Shown here: in pieces, positions 26,203 through 38,140 of the stretch
Position numbering within the stretch: the first letter of the stretch is position 1
Layout: every line of letters starts with the position of its first letter
Source: Phragmitibacter sp965284365
Lineage (GTDB): Bacteria; Verrucomicrobiota; Verrucomicrobiia; Verrucomicrobiales; Verrucomicrobiaceae
DNA: 64,000 nucleotides
Direction of reading: 5' to 3'
Assembly: GCA_965284365.1 (NCBI GenBank)
Contig: OZ260079.1
Location: 3,844,001-3,908,000, forward strand
Notes under the pieces: generated by a model
What the model saw: only the letters and a program-made list of their open reading frames with translations
What the model was told of the DNA's origin: nothing
Databases searched by the model: none
Made by a program: the position numbers and the translations under genes

Positions 26203-28113
26203 ATGGCGTCATTGTTGGCCAAACTTCCCACTCCGTTTCGAGAGTCGCGCAATTTCATCATCGTTTGCGCCGCCATTTTCGTGGCCTTGCTGACAGTGAA
26301 GCTCAGCGTGCCCAAGCCGGTGAAGCAGGAAAGAGCGATCGAGAAGAAGCGGGTCGAGGGAAAAGTGATTTCGCCCGAAGCTTACGTCCCGGTATGGCTG
26401 TATAAAGGCTTGGAGTGGAATCTCCTGCTGACTGGGGCAGTACTGCTGGCAAGCCCTTGGCTGGGACGTCGGCGGCGCGACGGTGTGGGTCTCTTGCCCA
26501 AGCCAGAGGTCTCTCCCCTGAACTGGTGGAAGGCAGCAGCAGTGGTCGGCATCATCGGGTATGCCGCCTGGCAGAACGCCCCGCGCCTGACGCTCTCCAT
26601 GTGGGGGGATGAAGAGTTCAACGCCAGCCGCTTCATTCTGGATGAGGTCGAACGGCAGCCGGACGGGACACTGAAGATCACCCCGCGCTCCTGGGTGACC
26701 ACGCTATGGAACATGCGTAAACCCACAAATCACTTGGGGTACAGCACCTTCGCCCGGCTGAGTCACGACACCTTTTTTCACAAAGGCACAGGCCCGGATG
26801 ATCCCGTCTTCAGCGAGGCACTTCTGCGAGCCCCTGTATTCATCGCGGGGCTGCTGCTTATTCCTGCCTTTTTCTGGGCGCTACGGGCTTGGGGACTGTC
26901 ACCGTGGTTCGCCTTGGTGCTGCTGGTGTTGCATCCCTGGTACCTGCGGTTTGGCGTGGACGGCCGCGCCTATGGCTTTCTTATGCTCGCAGCGGCGTTG
27001 ATGATGGGGGCATCCGCTCGTGCCTTGCAGACCGGGAAGTGGGCTTGGTGGGTGGCGCTGGGCTTGCTGGGGTTCTTTGCGCTGTGGAGCAATTTACAGG
27101 GATTATATGTTCTGACCGGCGGTCATTTAGTAATCGCGTTGTCACTACTAAGGAAAGATCTGAGCTGGGATGCGCGCTGGATCCTTGGCAGACGCTGGGT
27201 CGTTTCTGGGCTGATCACTGTCGTCCTGGTGCTTGGTTACCTGACACCCTGCTGGCCACAATTTCTGGAGTTCAGCGCCAAACGGGAGATCAGCGGTGTG
27301 ATGGACCAGCGATTCTGGCAGGACGGGCTTTGCGCTTATTTCTTCGGAATGCCATGGCATGCCTGGGGTGTGCCGGAGAATCCGCTCCGATATTCCCTGG
27401 AGAACAGCATGTCGACCCTGCCATGGGTGCACGGGATAGGCATCATCTTCTTCGGTGCGCTCTTTTTGCTGGGTCTTGGCTGGCTCATCATGCGGAGGGA
27501 TCAGCGGTCGCTTCTGGGTCTCGTTTTGGGCGCGCCGGTGCTGATGCTGTTGCACATGTGGATCACGGACAACAAGCCGTATGACTGGTATTTTTGTCCT
27601 TTCATACCGGGATTAGCCGTCATCCTGGCATCGGCCTTGCGATGGCCTTTGTTGACGCGCCGACCAGTCCTGGCCGCGGTGTTTTGCTGCATGGTCGCCA
27701 GCTTCTACTTTTTCATGTCTCGTCAGCCTCGCAGTCTCTTCCGTGAGCATCCCACTGAGGCCTGCCGCGAGTCGGTGCAGCTCTACCGCAAGATGATGAA
27801 TCCACGGAACAAGGATTTGGAGCGAAACGTCATCAGCGGCAGTCTGGCGATGTACACGGAGGGATACGACCCAGCTTTGTATCGGCCCAAGGACGCGACC
27901 GCCTTGCGGGAACTCATGGCAAAGGCGGATCAGGAAGGCAAAGCCCTCTATATCAACGTGGGATACATTAATTTTCTCCGGGGGAGCGAGGGGACCAAGG
28001 AGGCCTGTGCGATTCTGGAAAATGCCCAGAATTTTGAGCATATTCAGACGCTCTGGGGGCTGCTGCCCTACACCACAAGGGAGGTTTTCCGGTACCGGGG
28101 AGGCGAAAAATGA
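26203..28113 (+). CDS. GT39/ArnT-like membrane glycosyltransferase
   Basis: This 636-residue protein has about eleven to twelve membrane segments and the first periplasmic loop motif MWGDEEFNA, where the acidic pair is the catalytic site of PMT/ArnT-type enzymes. The C-terminal 120 residues form a soluble domain. These enzymes use polyprenyl-phosphate sugars to glycosylate proteins or lipids outside the inner membrane. Its stop overlaps the next ATG by four bases (ATGA). A DPM1-like GT2 that could make the lipid-linked sugar donor lies two genes on. Confidence 0.85.
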   Translation: MASLLAKLPTPFRESRNFIIVCAAIFVALLTVKLSVPKPVKQERAIEKKRVEGKVISPEAYVPVWLYKGLEWNLLLTGAVLLASPWLGRRRRDGVGLLPKPEVSPLNWWKAAAVVGIIGYAAWQNAPRLTLSMWGDEEFNASRFILDEVERQPDGTLKITPRSWVTTLWNMRKPTNHLGYSTFARLSHDTFFHKGTGPDDPVFSEALLRAPVFIAGLLLIPAFFWALRAWGLSPWFALVLLVLHPWYLRFGVDGRAYGFLMLAAALMMGASARALQTGKWAWWVALGLLGFFALWSNLQGLYVLTGGHLVIALSLLRKDLSWDARWILGRRWVVSGLITVVLVLGYLTPCWPQFLEFSAKREISGVMDQRFWQDGLCAYFFGMPWHAWGVPENPLRYSLENSMSTLPWVHGIGIIFFGALFLLGLGWLIMRRDQRSLLGLVLGAPVLMLLHMWITDNKPYDWYFCPFIPGLAVILASALRWPLLTRRPVLAAVFCCMVASFYFFMSRQPRSLFREHPTEACRESVQLYRKMMNPRNKDLERNVISGSLAMYTEGYDPALYRPKDATALRELMAKADQEGKALYINVGYINFLRGSEGTKEACAILENAQNFEHIQTLWGLLPYTTREVFRYRGGEK

Positions 28114-29387
28114 GTTCGCGAATTGGCATAAATGAGGAGAACAGGTTGCATTTTCTATCGTCCCGGACAGAGTCGCCGCTTGCCGCTTTCATGCCTGCTA
28201 CCAACCTAACACACAACACCGCTAAAACCGCAGGCACGCGTGTCGGAGTTGTGGGGACAGGATTTATTGCTGTAGGGCTTTGTGTCGCCCTGCGTCACTT
28301 GCCGGATATGTCGGTGTCCCGGCTGATGACCCGGCGGACGATCAATAGCGTCGGGAATGTCGATGCCCGGCTGCTGACGCGCTCGCTGGACCAACTGATC
28401 GAGGAGTCTGACGTCATCGTGGAATGCAGCGGAGATGTCCTGCACGCCGCCACCGTGGTGGATGCGGCCATGAAAGCCGGAATCCCGGTGGTGACCATGG
28501 GTTCGGAGTTCCAGGTGACCGTGGGTTCTTATTTCGCTGGGAAAGGCTGGCTTTCCGAGGCGGAAGGCGATCAACCCGGCTGCCTGGCCGCGCTGAACGA
28601 AGAAGCCAGAGACATGGGCTTCGTGCCGCTCGTGTATGGGAACATCAAAGGCTTCCTCAACCATCACCCCGAGCGGGAAACGATGAGCTACTGGTCGCAG
28701 CGGCAGGGGATCAGCCAGATGCAGGTCACGAGCTTCACGGACGGCACCAAATTGCAGATTGAGCAAACGCTGGTGGCCAATGGTTTGGGTTGCGGCATCG
28801 CACAGCGCGGATTGATCGGCACGCGCGACATGCCACTGGCAGAGGGTGGCGCGATTCTGGCGCAGCATGCGAAACTTCTGGGTCACCCGATCAGTGACTA
28901 CCTTCTAAATGCGCAGTTGCCTCCCGGTGTGTTTATCACGGCGGAGCATCCTACGGAGCGGCCTGAGGTATTGCGCTATCTGAAGCTGGGTGATGGTCCG
29001 TATTACACGCTTTTGCGCCCGTATCATCTTTGCCATCTTGAGATTCCCCGCACGATCAGGCGGCTGAAGGCTGGCAGGGGGCCTCTCTTGAACAACAGCG
29101 TGAAGCCGAAGGTCATGGTGGCGGCGGTGGCGAAACGCGATGTGCCAGCCGGGGCGGTGATCGAAACAGCCATCGGCGGCGAAGAGTTCCGTGGCGAGGC
29201 CATGCTGATTGGAGAGGCGCAGGATCTTCCACCGCTGGGTCTATTGATTGGCGCACGGATCAAGCACTCCCTCGCCCAAGGCCAGACGGTGAAATTGTCC
29301 GATGTGGAAATTCCCGATAGTCTGGCGAAGACAGCTTGGGAATCTGTGCGCGATGGCTCTTCGGCCAGTGTCGTGGCGGACGCCTGA
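28110..29387 (+). CDS. NAD(P)-dependent oxidoreductase with C-terminal SAF domain
   Basis: This 425-residue protein has a Rossmann fold (RVGVVGTGFIAVGL, GxGxxxxG) and a homoserine-dehydrogenase-like middle (DVIVECSGD, GIPVVTMGSEFQVTVG). A C-terminal SAF domain follows (VMVAAVAKRDVPAGAVIETAIGG). This is the architecture of the DRL group; Brucella DRL replaces DXR in the MEP pathway, though many relatives have no known reaction. The ATGA overlap with the GT39 gene argues for a role in making or changing a sugar, so both readings stay open. A second start at 28191 (MPATNLTH) is closer to the fold. Confidence 0.75.
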   Translation: MSSRIGINEENRLHFLSSRTESPLAAFMPATNLTHNTAKTAGTRVGVVGTGFIAVGLCVALRHLPDMSVSRLMTRRTINSVGNVDARLLTRSLDQLIEESDVIVECSGDVLHAATVVDAAMKAGIPVVTMGSEFQVTVGSYFAGKGWLSEAEGDQPGCLAALNEEARDMGFVPLVYGNIKGFLNHHPERETMSYWSQRQGISQMQVTSFTDGTKLQIEQTLVANGLGCGIAQRGLIGTRDMPLAEGGAILAQHAKLLGHPISDYLLNAQLPPGVFITAEHPTERPEVLRYLKLGDGPYYTLLRPYHLCHLEIPRTIRRLKAGRGPLLNNSVKPKVMVAAVAKRDVPAGAVIETAIGGEEFRGEAMLIGEAQDLPPLGLLIGARIKHSLAQGQTVKLSDVEIPDSLAKTAWESVRDGSSASVVADA

Positions 29388-29439
29388 TGCACGGCTTTTG
29401 AGCAGACAGGAACACTGAACGAAGCACTCATTTTATCTC

Positions 29440-30177
29440 ATGTTGCAAGGCAAGAAAATCGCGGTCGTGATGCCCGCCTATTTCGCGGAAAAAACGGTCG
29501 GCAAGACGGTAGGGGCTCTGCCACGCGATTTCATTGACACCATCATCCTGGTGGATGACTGCTCGAAGGACAACACCGTAGAGGTATCACGTGCGCTTGG
29601 GATTGAGGTCCATCGCAACGAGCCAAATTTGAATTACGGCGGCAATGTAAAGCGCTGCCTGCAGTTCGGTCTGGATAGCGGTGCGGACATCGTGATTCAG
29701 TTGCATCCAGACTTTCAGTATCCGCCGCAGATCGCGCTGCCCATGGCGGCACTGCTTACGACGGGGTATTACGATCTCTGCCTCGGCGCGCGCCTGGGCG
29801 GACGTGGCGATGCGAATGAGTCCATGCCCTTCTGGCGCTTGGCGCCCAACCGATTCCTGACGTGGGTCATGGATTTGTGCTTTGGGACGAAGCATACGGA
29901 ATACCACACCGGGTTCCGTGGCTACAACCGCAAGCTGCTGGAGACTGTGCCGTTTCATACTTTCAGCAACACCTTCAGCTTCGACAATGAGATGTTTGCC
30001 GAGGCGCTGAAGCATGGGTTTGCCACCTGTGAGGTGAGCTGCCCTACGCAGTATGAAGAAGATAGCAGCAGCATCACGTTCAAGAAAGCGGTGCGTTATG
30101 GCATTGCCTGCTTAAAGATATCCTTCGGCTACGTGAAATGGCGGCTGACGAATGACCGCGTACCCCGGCCGCAGTAA
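29440..30177 (+). CDS. GT2 glycosyltransferase, DPM1-like
   Basis: This 245-residue GT-A glycosyltransferase has VVMPAYFAEKTVGKTV, the nucleotide-site VDDCSKDNT, and QLHPDFQYPP at the metal-binding DxD position. It lacks the C-terminal membrane pair of DPM3-fused forms. The family moves sugar from a nucleotide to polyprenyl phosphate at the inner face of the membrane. Together with the GT39 enzyme it would form a donor-and-transfer pair. Confidence 0.88.
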   Translation: MLQGKKIAVVMPAYFAEKTVGKTVGALPRDFIDTIILVDDCSKDNTVEVSRALGIEVHRNEPNLNYGGNVKRCLQFGLDSGADIVIQLHPDFQYPPQIALPMAALLTTGYYDLCLGARLGGRGDANESMPFWRLAPNRFLTWVMDLCFGTKHTEYHTGFRGYNRKLLETVPFHTFSNTFSFDNEMFAEALKHGFATCEVSCPTQYEEDSSSITFKKAVRYGIACLKISFGYVKWRLTNDRVPRPQ

Positions 30178-30246
30178 CGGCACCTTGCCATTCTGCCAGG
30201 CAAGGGTTCTTGCCACGAAGCGGGCTTTAAGCTAGAACCGCCTCAC

Positions 30247-31323
30247 ATGGTTTCGATATCGGTAAGGCACGTCACGAAAAAGTTCAGCGGCCATCTGGCG
30301 CTCAATGACGTGAGCCTGGAGATTGGGCGGGGGGAACTGTTCTTCCTACTGGGACCGAGTGGTTGTGGAAAGACGACGCTGCTGCGGCACATCGCTGGCT
30401 TCTACCAGCCGGACAAGGGGCAGATCCTTTTTGATGGGGAAGATGTTTCCAAGCTGCCGCCCCACCGCCGAGGCGCGGCGATGATGTTTCAAAGTTATGC
30501 CCTGTGGCCGCACATGTCCGTGGAGGAGAATGTCGCCTTCGGCCTTGAAGAGCGGAAGCGGCCGCGGGAAGAGATTGATGACCGTGTGGACGAGGCCCTT
30601 CGACTGGTGAAGATGGAAGGTCTGGGGGAGCGGCGGATTCAGCAGCTCAGCGGTGGCCAGCAGCAGCGGGTTGCGCTGGCGAGGGCTTTGGTGGTTCGGC
30701 CCAACGTGCTCATGCTCGATGAGCCTCTTTCCAATCTGGACGCCAAATTGCGGATCGAGATGCGGCTGGAAATCCGGCGTATCTGCAAAGAGTTTGGCCT
30801 TACCGGCATCTATGTGACGCACGACCAGGAAGAAGCGCTGAGCATGGCAGACCGGATTGCCGTCATGGATCATGGCAAACTGGCGCAGGTGGGGAGCCCC
30901 ATGCAGATCTACCGCAATCCCGCCAGCAAGATGGTGGCTGAGTTCATCGGGGAGACGAACTTCATCGATGGGACGGTAAAGCAGGCGAGCTACCGCCAGG
31001 GATATTGGGATATCGACACGCCCTGCGGACAGTTGCGGGGACGCCCCACAGAAGGGTTTCATCCTGTGGCAGGGCAGCCCGTCAGTCTGAGCATCCGGCC
31101 CGAGGCGCTGACCCTGGCAGGCGTGCCCGACACGCCCAACCGGTTCTTTGGCAATCTCCTAGATACCGTTTATCTCGGCGATCAGGTGCAGTATGAGCTC
31201 TGCACTAGGGACGGCACGTTGCTGCGGTTTGCCGAAATGAACCCATTTGATCTCTATGAGCCGGGACCCGACGAGTTTCAGGTCATGGTCGCCGTGGACG
31301 ATGTGGTGATCCTGAGGCGGTAG
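30247..31323 (+). CDS. ABC transporter ATP-binding protein, PotA/FbpC/UgpC type
   Basis: This 358-residue ATPase has Walker A GPSGCGKT (36-43), a Q-loop in MMFQSYALWP, the signature LSGGQQQR, Walker B LMLDEP and the H-loop THDQEEAL. A C-terminal TOBE domain (about 270-355) is typical of importers for polyamines, iron or sugars. No permease or binding protein gene is adjacent, so it is an orphan ATPase that must work with subunits encoded elsewhere. Confidence 0.92.
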   Translation: MVSISVRHVTKKFSGHLALNDVSLEIGRGELFFLLGPSGCGKTTLLRHIAGFYQPDKGQILFDGEDVSKLPPHRRGAAMMFQSYALWPHMSVEENVAFGLEERKRPREEIDDRVDEALRLVKMEGLGERRIQQLSGGQQQRVALARALVVRPNVLMLDEPLSNLDAKLRIEMRLEIRRICKEFGLTGIYVTHDQEEALSMADRIAVMDHGKLAQVGSPMQIYRNPASKMVAEFIGETNFIDGTVKQASYRQGYWDIDTPCGQLRGRPTEGFHPVAGQPVSLSIRPEALTLAGVPDTPNRFFGNLLDTVYLGDQVQYELCTRDGTLLRFAEMNPFDLYEPGPDEFQVMVAVDDVVILRR

Positions 31324-31507
31324 AGCCCAGGAATGGCCAAATGCGCCCCGGATGTAGGGTGGCGCGTAATTATTCTGGCCTGGGGTCGCCTTGCCCCCGG
31401 ATTTTGTGTCCAAAGGCGGGTGGCGCAGGGGTCAAACACTCGTCTTGCGCAAAAGCAAAGTTCATCCATGCTATGCGTCCCCTTTTTTCATCCGCCTCCC
31501 TTTTCAC

Positions 31508-34732
<3,225 letters not shown>

Positions 34733-34754
34733 CTGGCCAGAACGTGAGTTTCGC

Positions 34755-34800
34755 AAACGTCATCACGGAGAGGTCATTCTCTGTGATGACGTTTTGCTTT
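34755..34800 (+). terminator. Intrinsic terminator of secA
   Basis: CGTCATCACGGAGA and TCTCTGTGATGACG form a 14-bp stem (one G-T pair) with a 6-base loop, followed by TTTTGCTTT. It begins about 25 bases after the secA stop. Confidence 0.85.
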
Positions 34801-34966
34801 GCAGATTTGGCATGGCACTCGAGCGGCCTCCCCGTTGAGTGCAAAGCCTTGTGAGGTTTCCGGGTGAATTGGAGGATGACTTTTTCAGGGCGAGTGCTGA
34901 GGCAAAAGTCCGCCATCGACGAGCGGAGATACATCCGAAACCGCGAGGTGAGTCGAACCCCGGGTT

Positions 34967-35110
34967 ATGAAAACCTTAGTCTTTTCTTTGTTGTTGGCCA
35001 GCATGCTGGCAATGGTGAGCTGCTCCACGCGAGGGCACATCGGAAAGCACTCCACGGGAGCTGGCATTGACACCCCTATTGTCAGCACGAGTGGCAGTGT
35101 CCGCTATTAG
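34967..35110 (+). CDS. Small lipoprotein, 47 residues
   Basis: ATG at 34967 opens a 47-residue frame: MKTLVFSLLLASMLAMVSC, a textbook lipoprotein signal with Cys19 in an AMVSC lipobox, then STRGHIGKHSTGAGIDTPIV and a short SGSVRY end. Only 28 residues remain after cleavage. A strong terminator 35 bases downstream, and the secA terminator upstream, mark it as its own transcript. It resembles the entericidin-like or small stress lipoproteins of Gram-negatives in size and lipobox only; I cannot name a family. Confidence 0.7.
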   Translation: MKTLVFSLLLASMLAMVSCSTRGHIGKHSTGAGIDTPIVSTSGSVRY

Positions 35111-35144
35111 TAAAGCGCAGGCATTCCCCTCCGCTGGGACTTAC

Positions 35145-35188
35145 AGACGGTAGTCAGGATGATCTCCTGACTACCGTCTTTGCTTTAG
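35145..35188 (+). terminator. Strong intrinsic terminator after the small lipoprotein
   Basis: A perfect 15-bp stem (AGACGGTAGTCAGGA / TCCTGACTACCGTCT) with a 5-base loop precedes TTGCTTT. It may also serve the convergent NERD gene ending at 35223. Confidence 0.88.
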
Positions 35189-35222
35189 TCCAGAGCAAGC
35201 GAGAGCACATTGATGGCGGACA

Positions 35223-36110
35223 TTACACCTCGACGCTGCGGCAGTGTACATCCAACTGGGCGGCGATCCGGCTGATCTGATCCGGCGAAAGGGTACGGTC
35301 ATATTTATCCAATGCCACATAGCGGATGCATTTGGGAGGCAACACCTGAACGGGGGAATGGGCGCTCACTCCTTTGATGAACCAACCTGGCAAGGTGAGC
35401 ACAGGTGAGACGGGGATCGATTCTTTTAATATCTTTGAGAGCATGTCTGCCAACTCATCTGCCTGCCACTTCGCCTGCCGAATCCACTTTGAGTTCTTAA
35501 AACGGGGAAAGTGAAGGAGGTTGCCATCGAAGGTGACTTCATGAGCTGGCTGGTTCGACGTAGAGCGATGTTTGCTGACGGTCTTTGTCTCTATGGCGAA
35601 GACCCCGGCCTGGGAGACGACCACGTGATCCACGTTGCCGCATTTCTCCATGGGGACGTCATGGAAGACATGGCAGCCGTCCAGCATGAGGCGATTCAGC
35701 TCTTCGCCGACGGCTCTCTCTCCATGGAAGCCGAGGCGATACCGGCGTAGCTTGTAGAGAGTCTTAAGAAGCAGATGTCCGATGATGAGGAGGAAAATCA
35801 CCGTCATCGTAAGAGCCAATACCATGGAGGCGCTGCCAGAGAGTCCCTGGCGATGAACGAGGAGCGAAACCATGATCATTGAAGGGACGGCCATTGCCAT
35901 GGTCAGGTACAGATTGATATCTTCTCCGAGCTTATCGATCTGTTGGCGAAGGTATTCCCCGGGGGGACGAAGCAGTTTTTGAGTCACAGGGACCGCGCCT
36001 ACGTGTTTACGTGCGCGGTACACCCGGATGCAGACGTAGGCCAGGAAGCCAAGCTGCGGGACGATCGCCAAAGTCATGGCGACGAAAGGGGAAATGCTGG
36101 TATTGAGCAT
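35223..36110 (-). CDS. NERD-domain membrane protein
   Basis: The product has 295 residues from the ATG at 36110, chosen because upstream DNA turns AT-rich and holds a TATAAT box; an ATG at 36212 is possible. There are two or three membrane segments in the first 125 residues, then a NERD (nuclease-related) domain: GERAVGEELN, VFHDVPM, NVDHVVVSQAGVFAIETKT. The acidic and lysine residues of the PD-(D/E)xK-like core (D in NVDHVV, ExK in ETK) are present. NERD proteins are thought to act on nucleic acid, and some are linked to DNA defence. This one stands alone, with no helicase or kinase domain. Confidence 0.82.
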   Translation of the reverse strand: MLNTSISPFVAMTLAIVPQLGFLAYVCIRVYRARKHVGAVPVTQKLLRPPGEYLRQQIDKLGEDINLYLTMAMAVPSMIMVSLLVHRQGLSGSASMVLALTMTVIFLLIIGHLLLKTLYKLRRYRLGFHGERAVGEELNRLMLDGCHVFHDVPMEKCGNVDHVVVSQAGVFAIETKTVSKHRSTSNQPAHEVTFDGNLLHFPRFKNSKWIRQAKWQADELADMLSKILKESIPVSPVLTLPGWFIKGVSAHSPVQVLPPKCIRYVALDKYDRTLSPDQISRIAAQLDVHCRSVEV

Positions 36111-36357
36111 AAGGAAAACTATTATAAGCAAACATATATATTTATGGAATTTATAGCAATTAGTTTTTTGAATGTTTGTGTGACTTTTTTCTATAGCCTT
36201 GGATCTATGCACGCGGCACTGCTGATCCAGATTGATGCTTAGACTCCTTTTCCAGAACGGGGAAAGAGGACGACTTGAAGCAATGTCCTGCTCAGAAAAC
36301 GGATTATTTTCAGTATGGGAGTAGGATTGGAGCGAGAATCAGTTAGGGATTTGGCAC

Positions 36358-37047
36358 ATGAAATACGCAGTCGCTTTCATTGTTTTGGGGGCATGCGCAG
36401 GCACCTACGGCATGCTGATGAGTAATGATGTGGGCAAAGGCGTGGGTCTTTGGGTCGCCACGAGTTTCATCATCTTGGGCGTGGCATACGGAATGCGAAA
36501 GCCAGGTCTGTTAGGGAAGAAAAGAGACGGCACAATGCAGATCTATCAGAGGCTACTGCTGGGGCCTTACTTTGGGCTGACGTGGTTCCTTTGGCAGATG
36601 CTGCGGTGGTGCAGCCGTAAGCCATCTGTGCAAAAAGTGTGTGATGATCTCTACATTGGAAGACGGCTACTAGCCAAAGAGCTTCTCGATGAGCCGAAGT
36701 TTGATCACTATGTGGATCTGACGGCGGAGATGGAGGATCCCGAACAAATCCGATTGATGCCAGGCTATCGCTGCTTGCCCATCCTAGACGCGAGCACGCC
36801 AGATAGGAGGGAGTTGCGGGCTACACTCGAAGCGGTGAAGGACGGAACCACGTTCATCCATTGTGCTCAGGGGCATGGCCGCACAGGTATGGTGGCACTA
36901 GCGCTTTTGCATTTTCGCAGACGAGTTTTGAACCTGGACGAAGGCTTGGCGTTGCTGCAGAAGGTGCGGCCCGGTGTGGCGTTGAATTTTGAACAGAGAC
37001 GGTTTTTGCAGTCATTCATTGATGAAAGTGATAGCCTTCGTGCATGA
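36358..37047 (+). CDS. Membrane-anchored dual-specificity protein phosphatase
   Basis: This 229-residue protein has three N-terminal hydrophobic segments (residues 1-21, 28-46, 65-85) and a cytoplasmic catalytic domain. The domain contains the CX5R loop HCAQGHGRTG (Cys169, Arg175) and a general-acid candidate in ILDASTPD. The fold is the compact dual-specificity/PTP type. The target is unknown. It diverges from the NERD gene and ends 28 bases from the convergent APH-type kinase gene. Confidence 0.85.
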   Translation: MKYAVAFIVLGACAGTYGMLMSNDVGKGVGLWVATSFIILGVAYGMRKPGLLGKKRDGTMQIYQRLLLGPYFGLTWFLWQMLRWCSRKPSVQKVCDDLYIGRRLLAKELLDEPKFDHYVDLTAEMEDPEQIRLMPGYRCLPILDASTPDRRELRATLEAVKDGTTFIHCAQGHGRTGMVALALLHFRRRVLNLDEGLALLQKVRPGVALNFEQRRFLQSFIDESDSLRA

Positions 37048-37075
37048 GGATGCCTCCTGTTGCGATCTAGTCTGA

Positions 37076-38083
37076 TCAGGCCAATGCGTCGAAATCGACC
37101 TGGTGCGTTTGGGATTCGACATTGGTACGCATGACTTCGAGACCGGCTTTGAAAGAGTCCGAGATCGTCGTGGTATCCAAGGTGCGGTGATAGTGGATGT
37201 AAATGATGGCTTCGCGGAGAAGGAAGAAGGCTTTGAGGTAAGCGGGATTGATGTGCTTCAATGGGCCTTGCTCGGAGTAGCTCTGCCAAAAGGCGACCCA
37301 GAGCGGGGCGATACGGTCTTGCAGACCGGGGTCGGCGAACCGATGGAGAACTTTGCAGTAGATGGAGTCGTAGAGGACGGTGGCGAGGTCCTGGAGAAAG
37401 TAACCGTGCTCGCAGTTGTCGAAGTCGAAGATGTGGAGTTCACCCTCATGGAAGTGGCAGTTGCCGAAACTGACATCGCCGTGGATGAGGCCGTAGGTTA
37501 GCGGCGAGATGGGGAGAGTCTGGATTTGCTGAATGAGGTCTGCGACGCTGCGGAGGAAAGCGGGAGACAGGTGTTGATGGAGAGAGGTGACGTCTTGATT
37601 TAAGAGACGTGACTCGTGCCACTGTGGTCGCGCTGTAAAGCGAAGGGCATCCCCGTTTTTGGTGACAGCTTTTGCCTGGATATGCATTTGGGCGACAAGT
37701 GCGCCGAGGTTCCGGTAGAGAATAGGGGTTAGGTCATCAGCGGTGATGGCGCGGCCTGGAGCATGGCGGAAGCAGGTGGCAATCACTTCCGTCCCGTCGT
37801 CGGTAATTCGGCAGATGGCCTGGTTTCCATCAAGAGCAGGAATGGGCTCGCAGGCTTGGATGCCATGACTTGTTAGATAGCGAATCCAGCCAAGTTCAGC
37901 CAGTACCTGTGGCAAGGTGCGATGTCGACGGTGGGAGATGCGGAGGATGTAGGGATCGTCACCTCGTCGAACTGCGTAAACGGCGTTCTGGCTGGAGCGG
38001 AGGAAGGTGATGGCGCCGGGTGATTCGTCCAAGCCGAAGGCTGCGGCGAGCTCGGAGAAATTAAGTCGAGAGAGCGATGTCAT
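37076..38083 (-). CDS. APH-family phosphotransferase
   Basis: The product has 335 residues from the ATG at 38083 (MTSLSRLNFSELAAAFGL). It has the protein-kinase-like fold of aminoglycoside/choline/homoserine kinases: an N-lobe nucleotide site, catalytic LIHGDVSFGNCHF (Asp and Asn of the HGDxxxxN motif) and the metal site IFDFDNCEHG. The best fit is the stress-type SrkA/CotS/homoserine-kinase-II group, which phosphorylates small molecules or proteins. Drug resistance is not implied. It overlaps no other gene and diverges from the FG-GAP gene with only 57 bases between starts. Confidence 0.85.
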   Translation of the reverse strand: MTSLSRLNFSELAAAFGLDESPGAITFLRSSQNAVYAVRRGDDPYILRISHRRHRTLPQVLAELGWIRYLTSHGIQACEPIPALDGNQAICRITDDGTEVIATCFRHAPGRAITADDLTPILYRNLGALVAQMHIQAKAVTKNGDALRFTARPQWHESRLLNQDVTSLHQHLSPAFLRSVADLIQQIQTLPISPLTYGLIHGDVSFGNCHFHEGELHIFDFDNCEHGYFLQDLATVLYDSIYCKVLHRFADPGLQDRIAPLWVAFWQSYSEQGPLKHINPAYLKAFFLLREAIIYIHYHRTLDTTTISDSFKAGLEVMRTNVESQTHQVDFDALA

Positions 38084-38140
38084 CGGTTTGGCGCAGGAGA
38101 GAGCTTGACCTCGTGGCGTCAATTAGGATATGGCTTAGCG

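Noticed and set aside
34940..34970. T-arm-like sequence (GAGTCGAACCCCGGGTT)
   Set aside because: Neither strand gives a paired 5-bp T-stem, and no acceptor, D or anticodon arms fit, so it is not a tRNA.
37076..38083. Aminoglycoside resistance gene
   Set aside because: The APH fold is shared by many metabolic kinases. No resistance-specific feature is visible, so only the superfamily is claimed.
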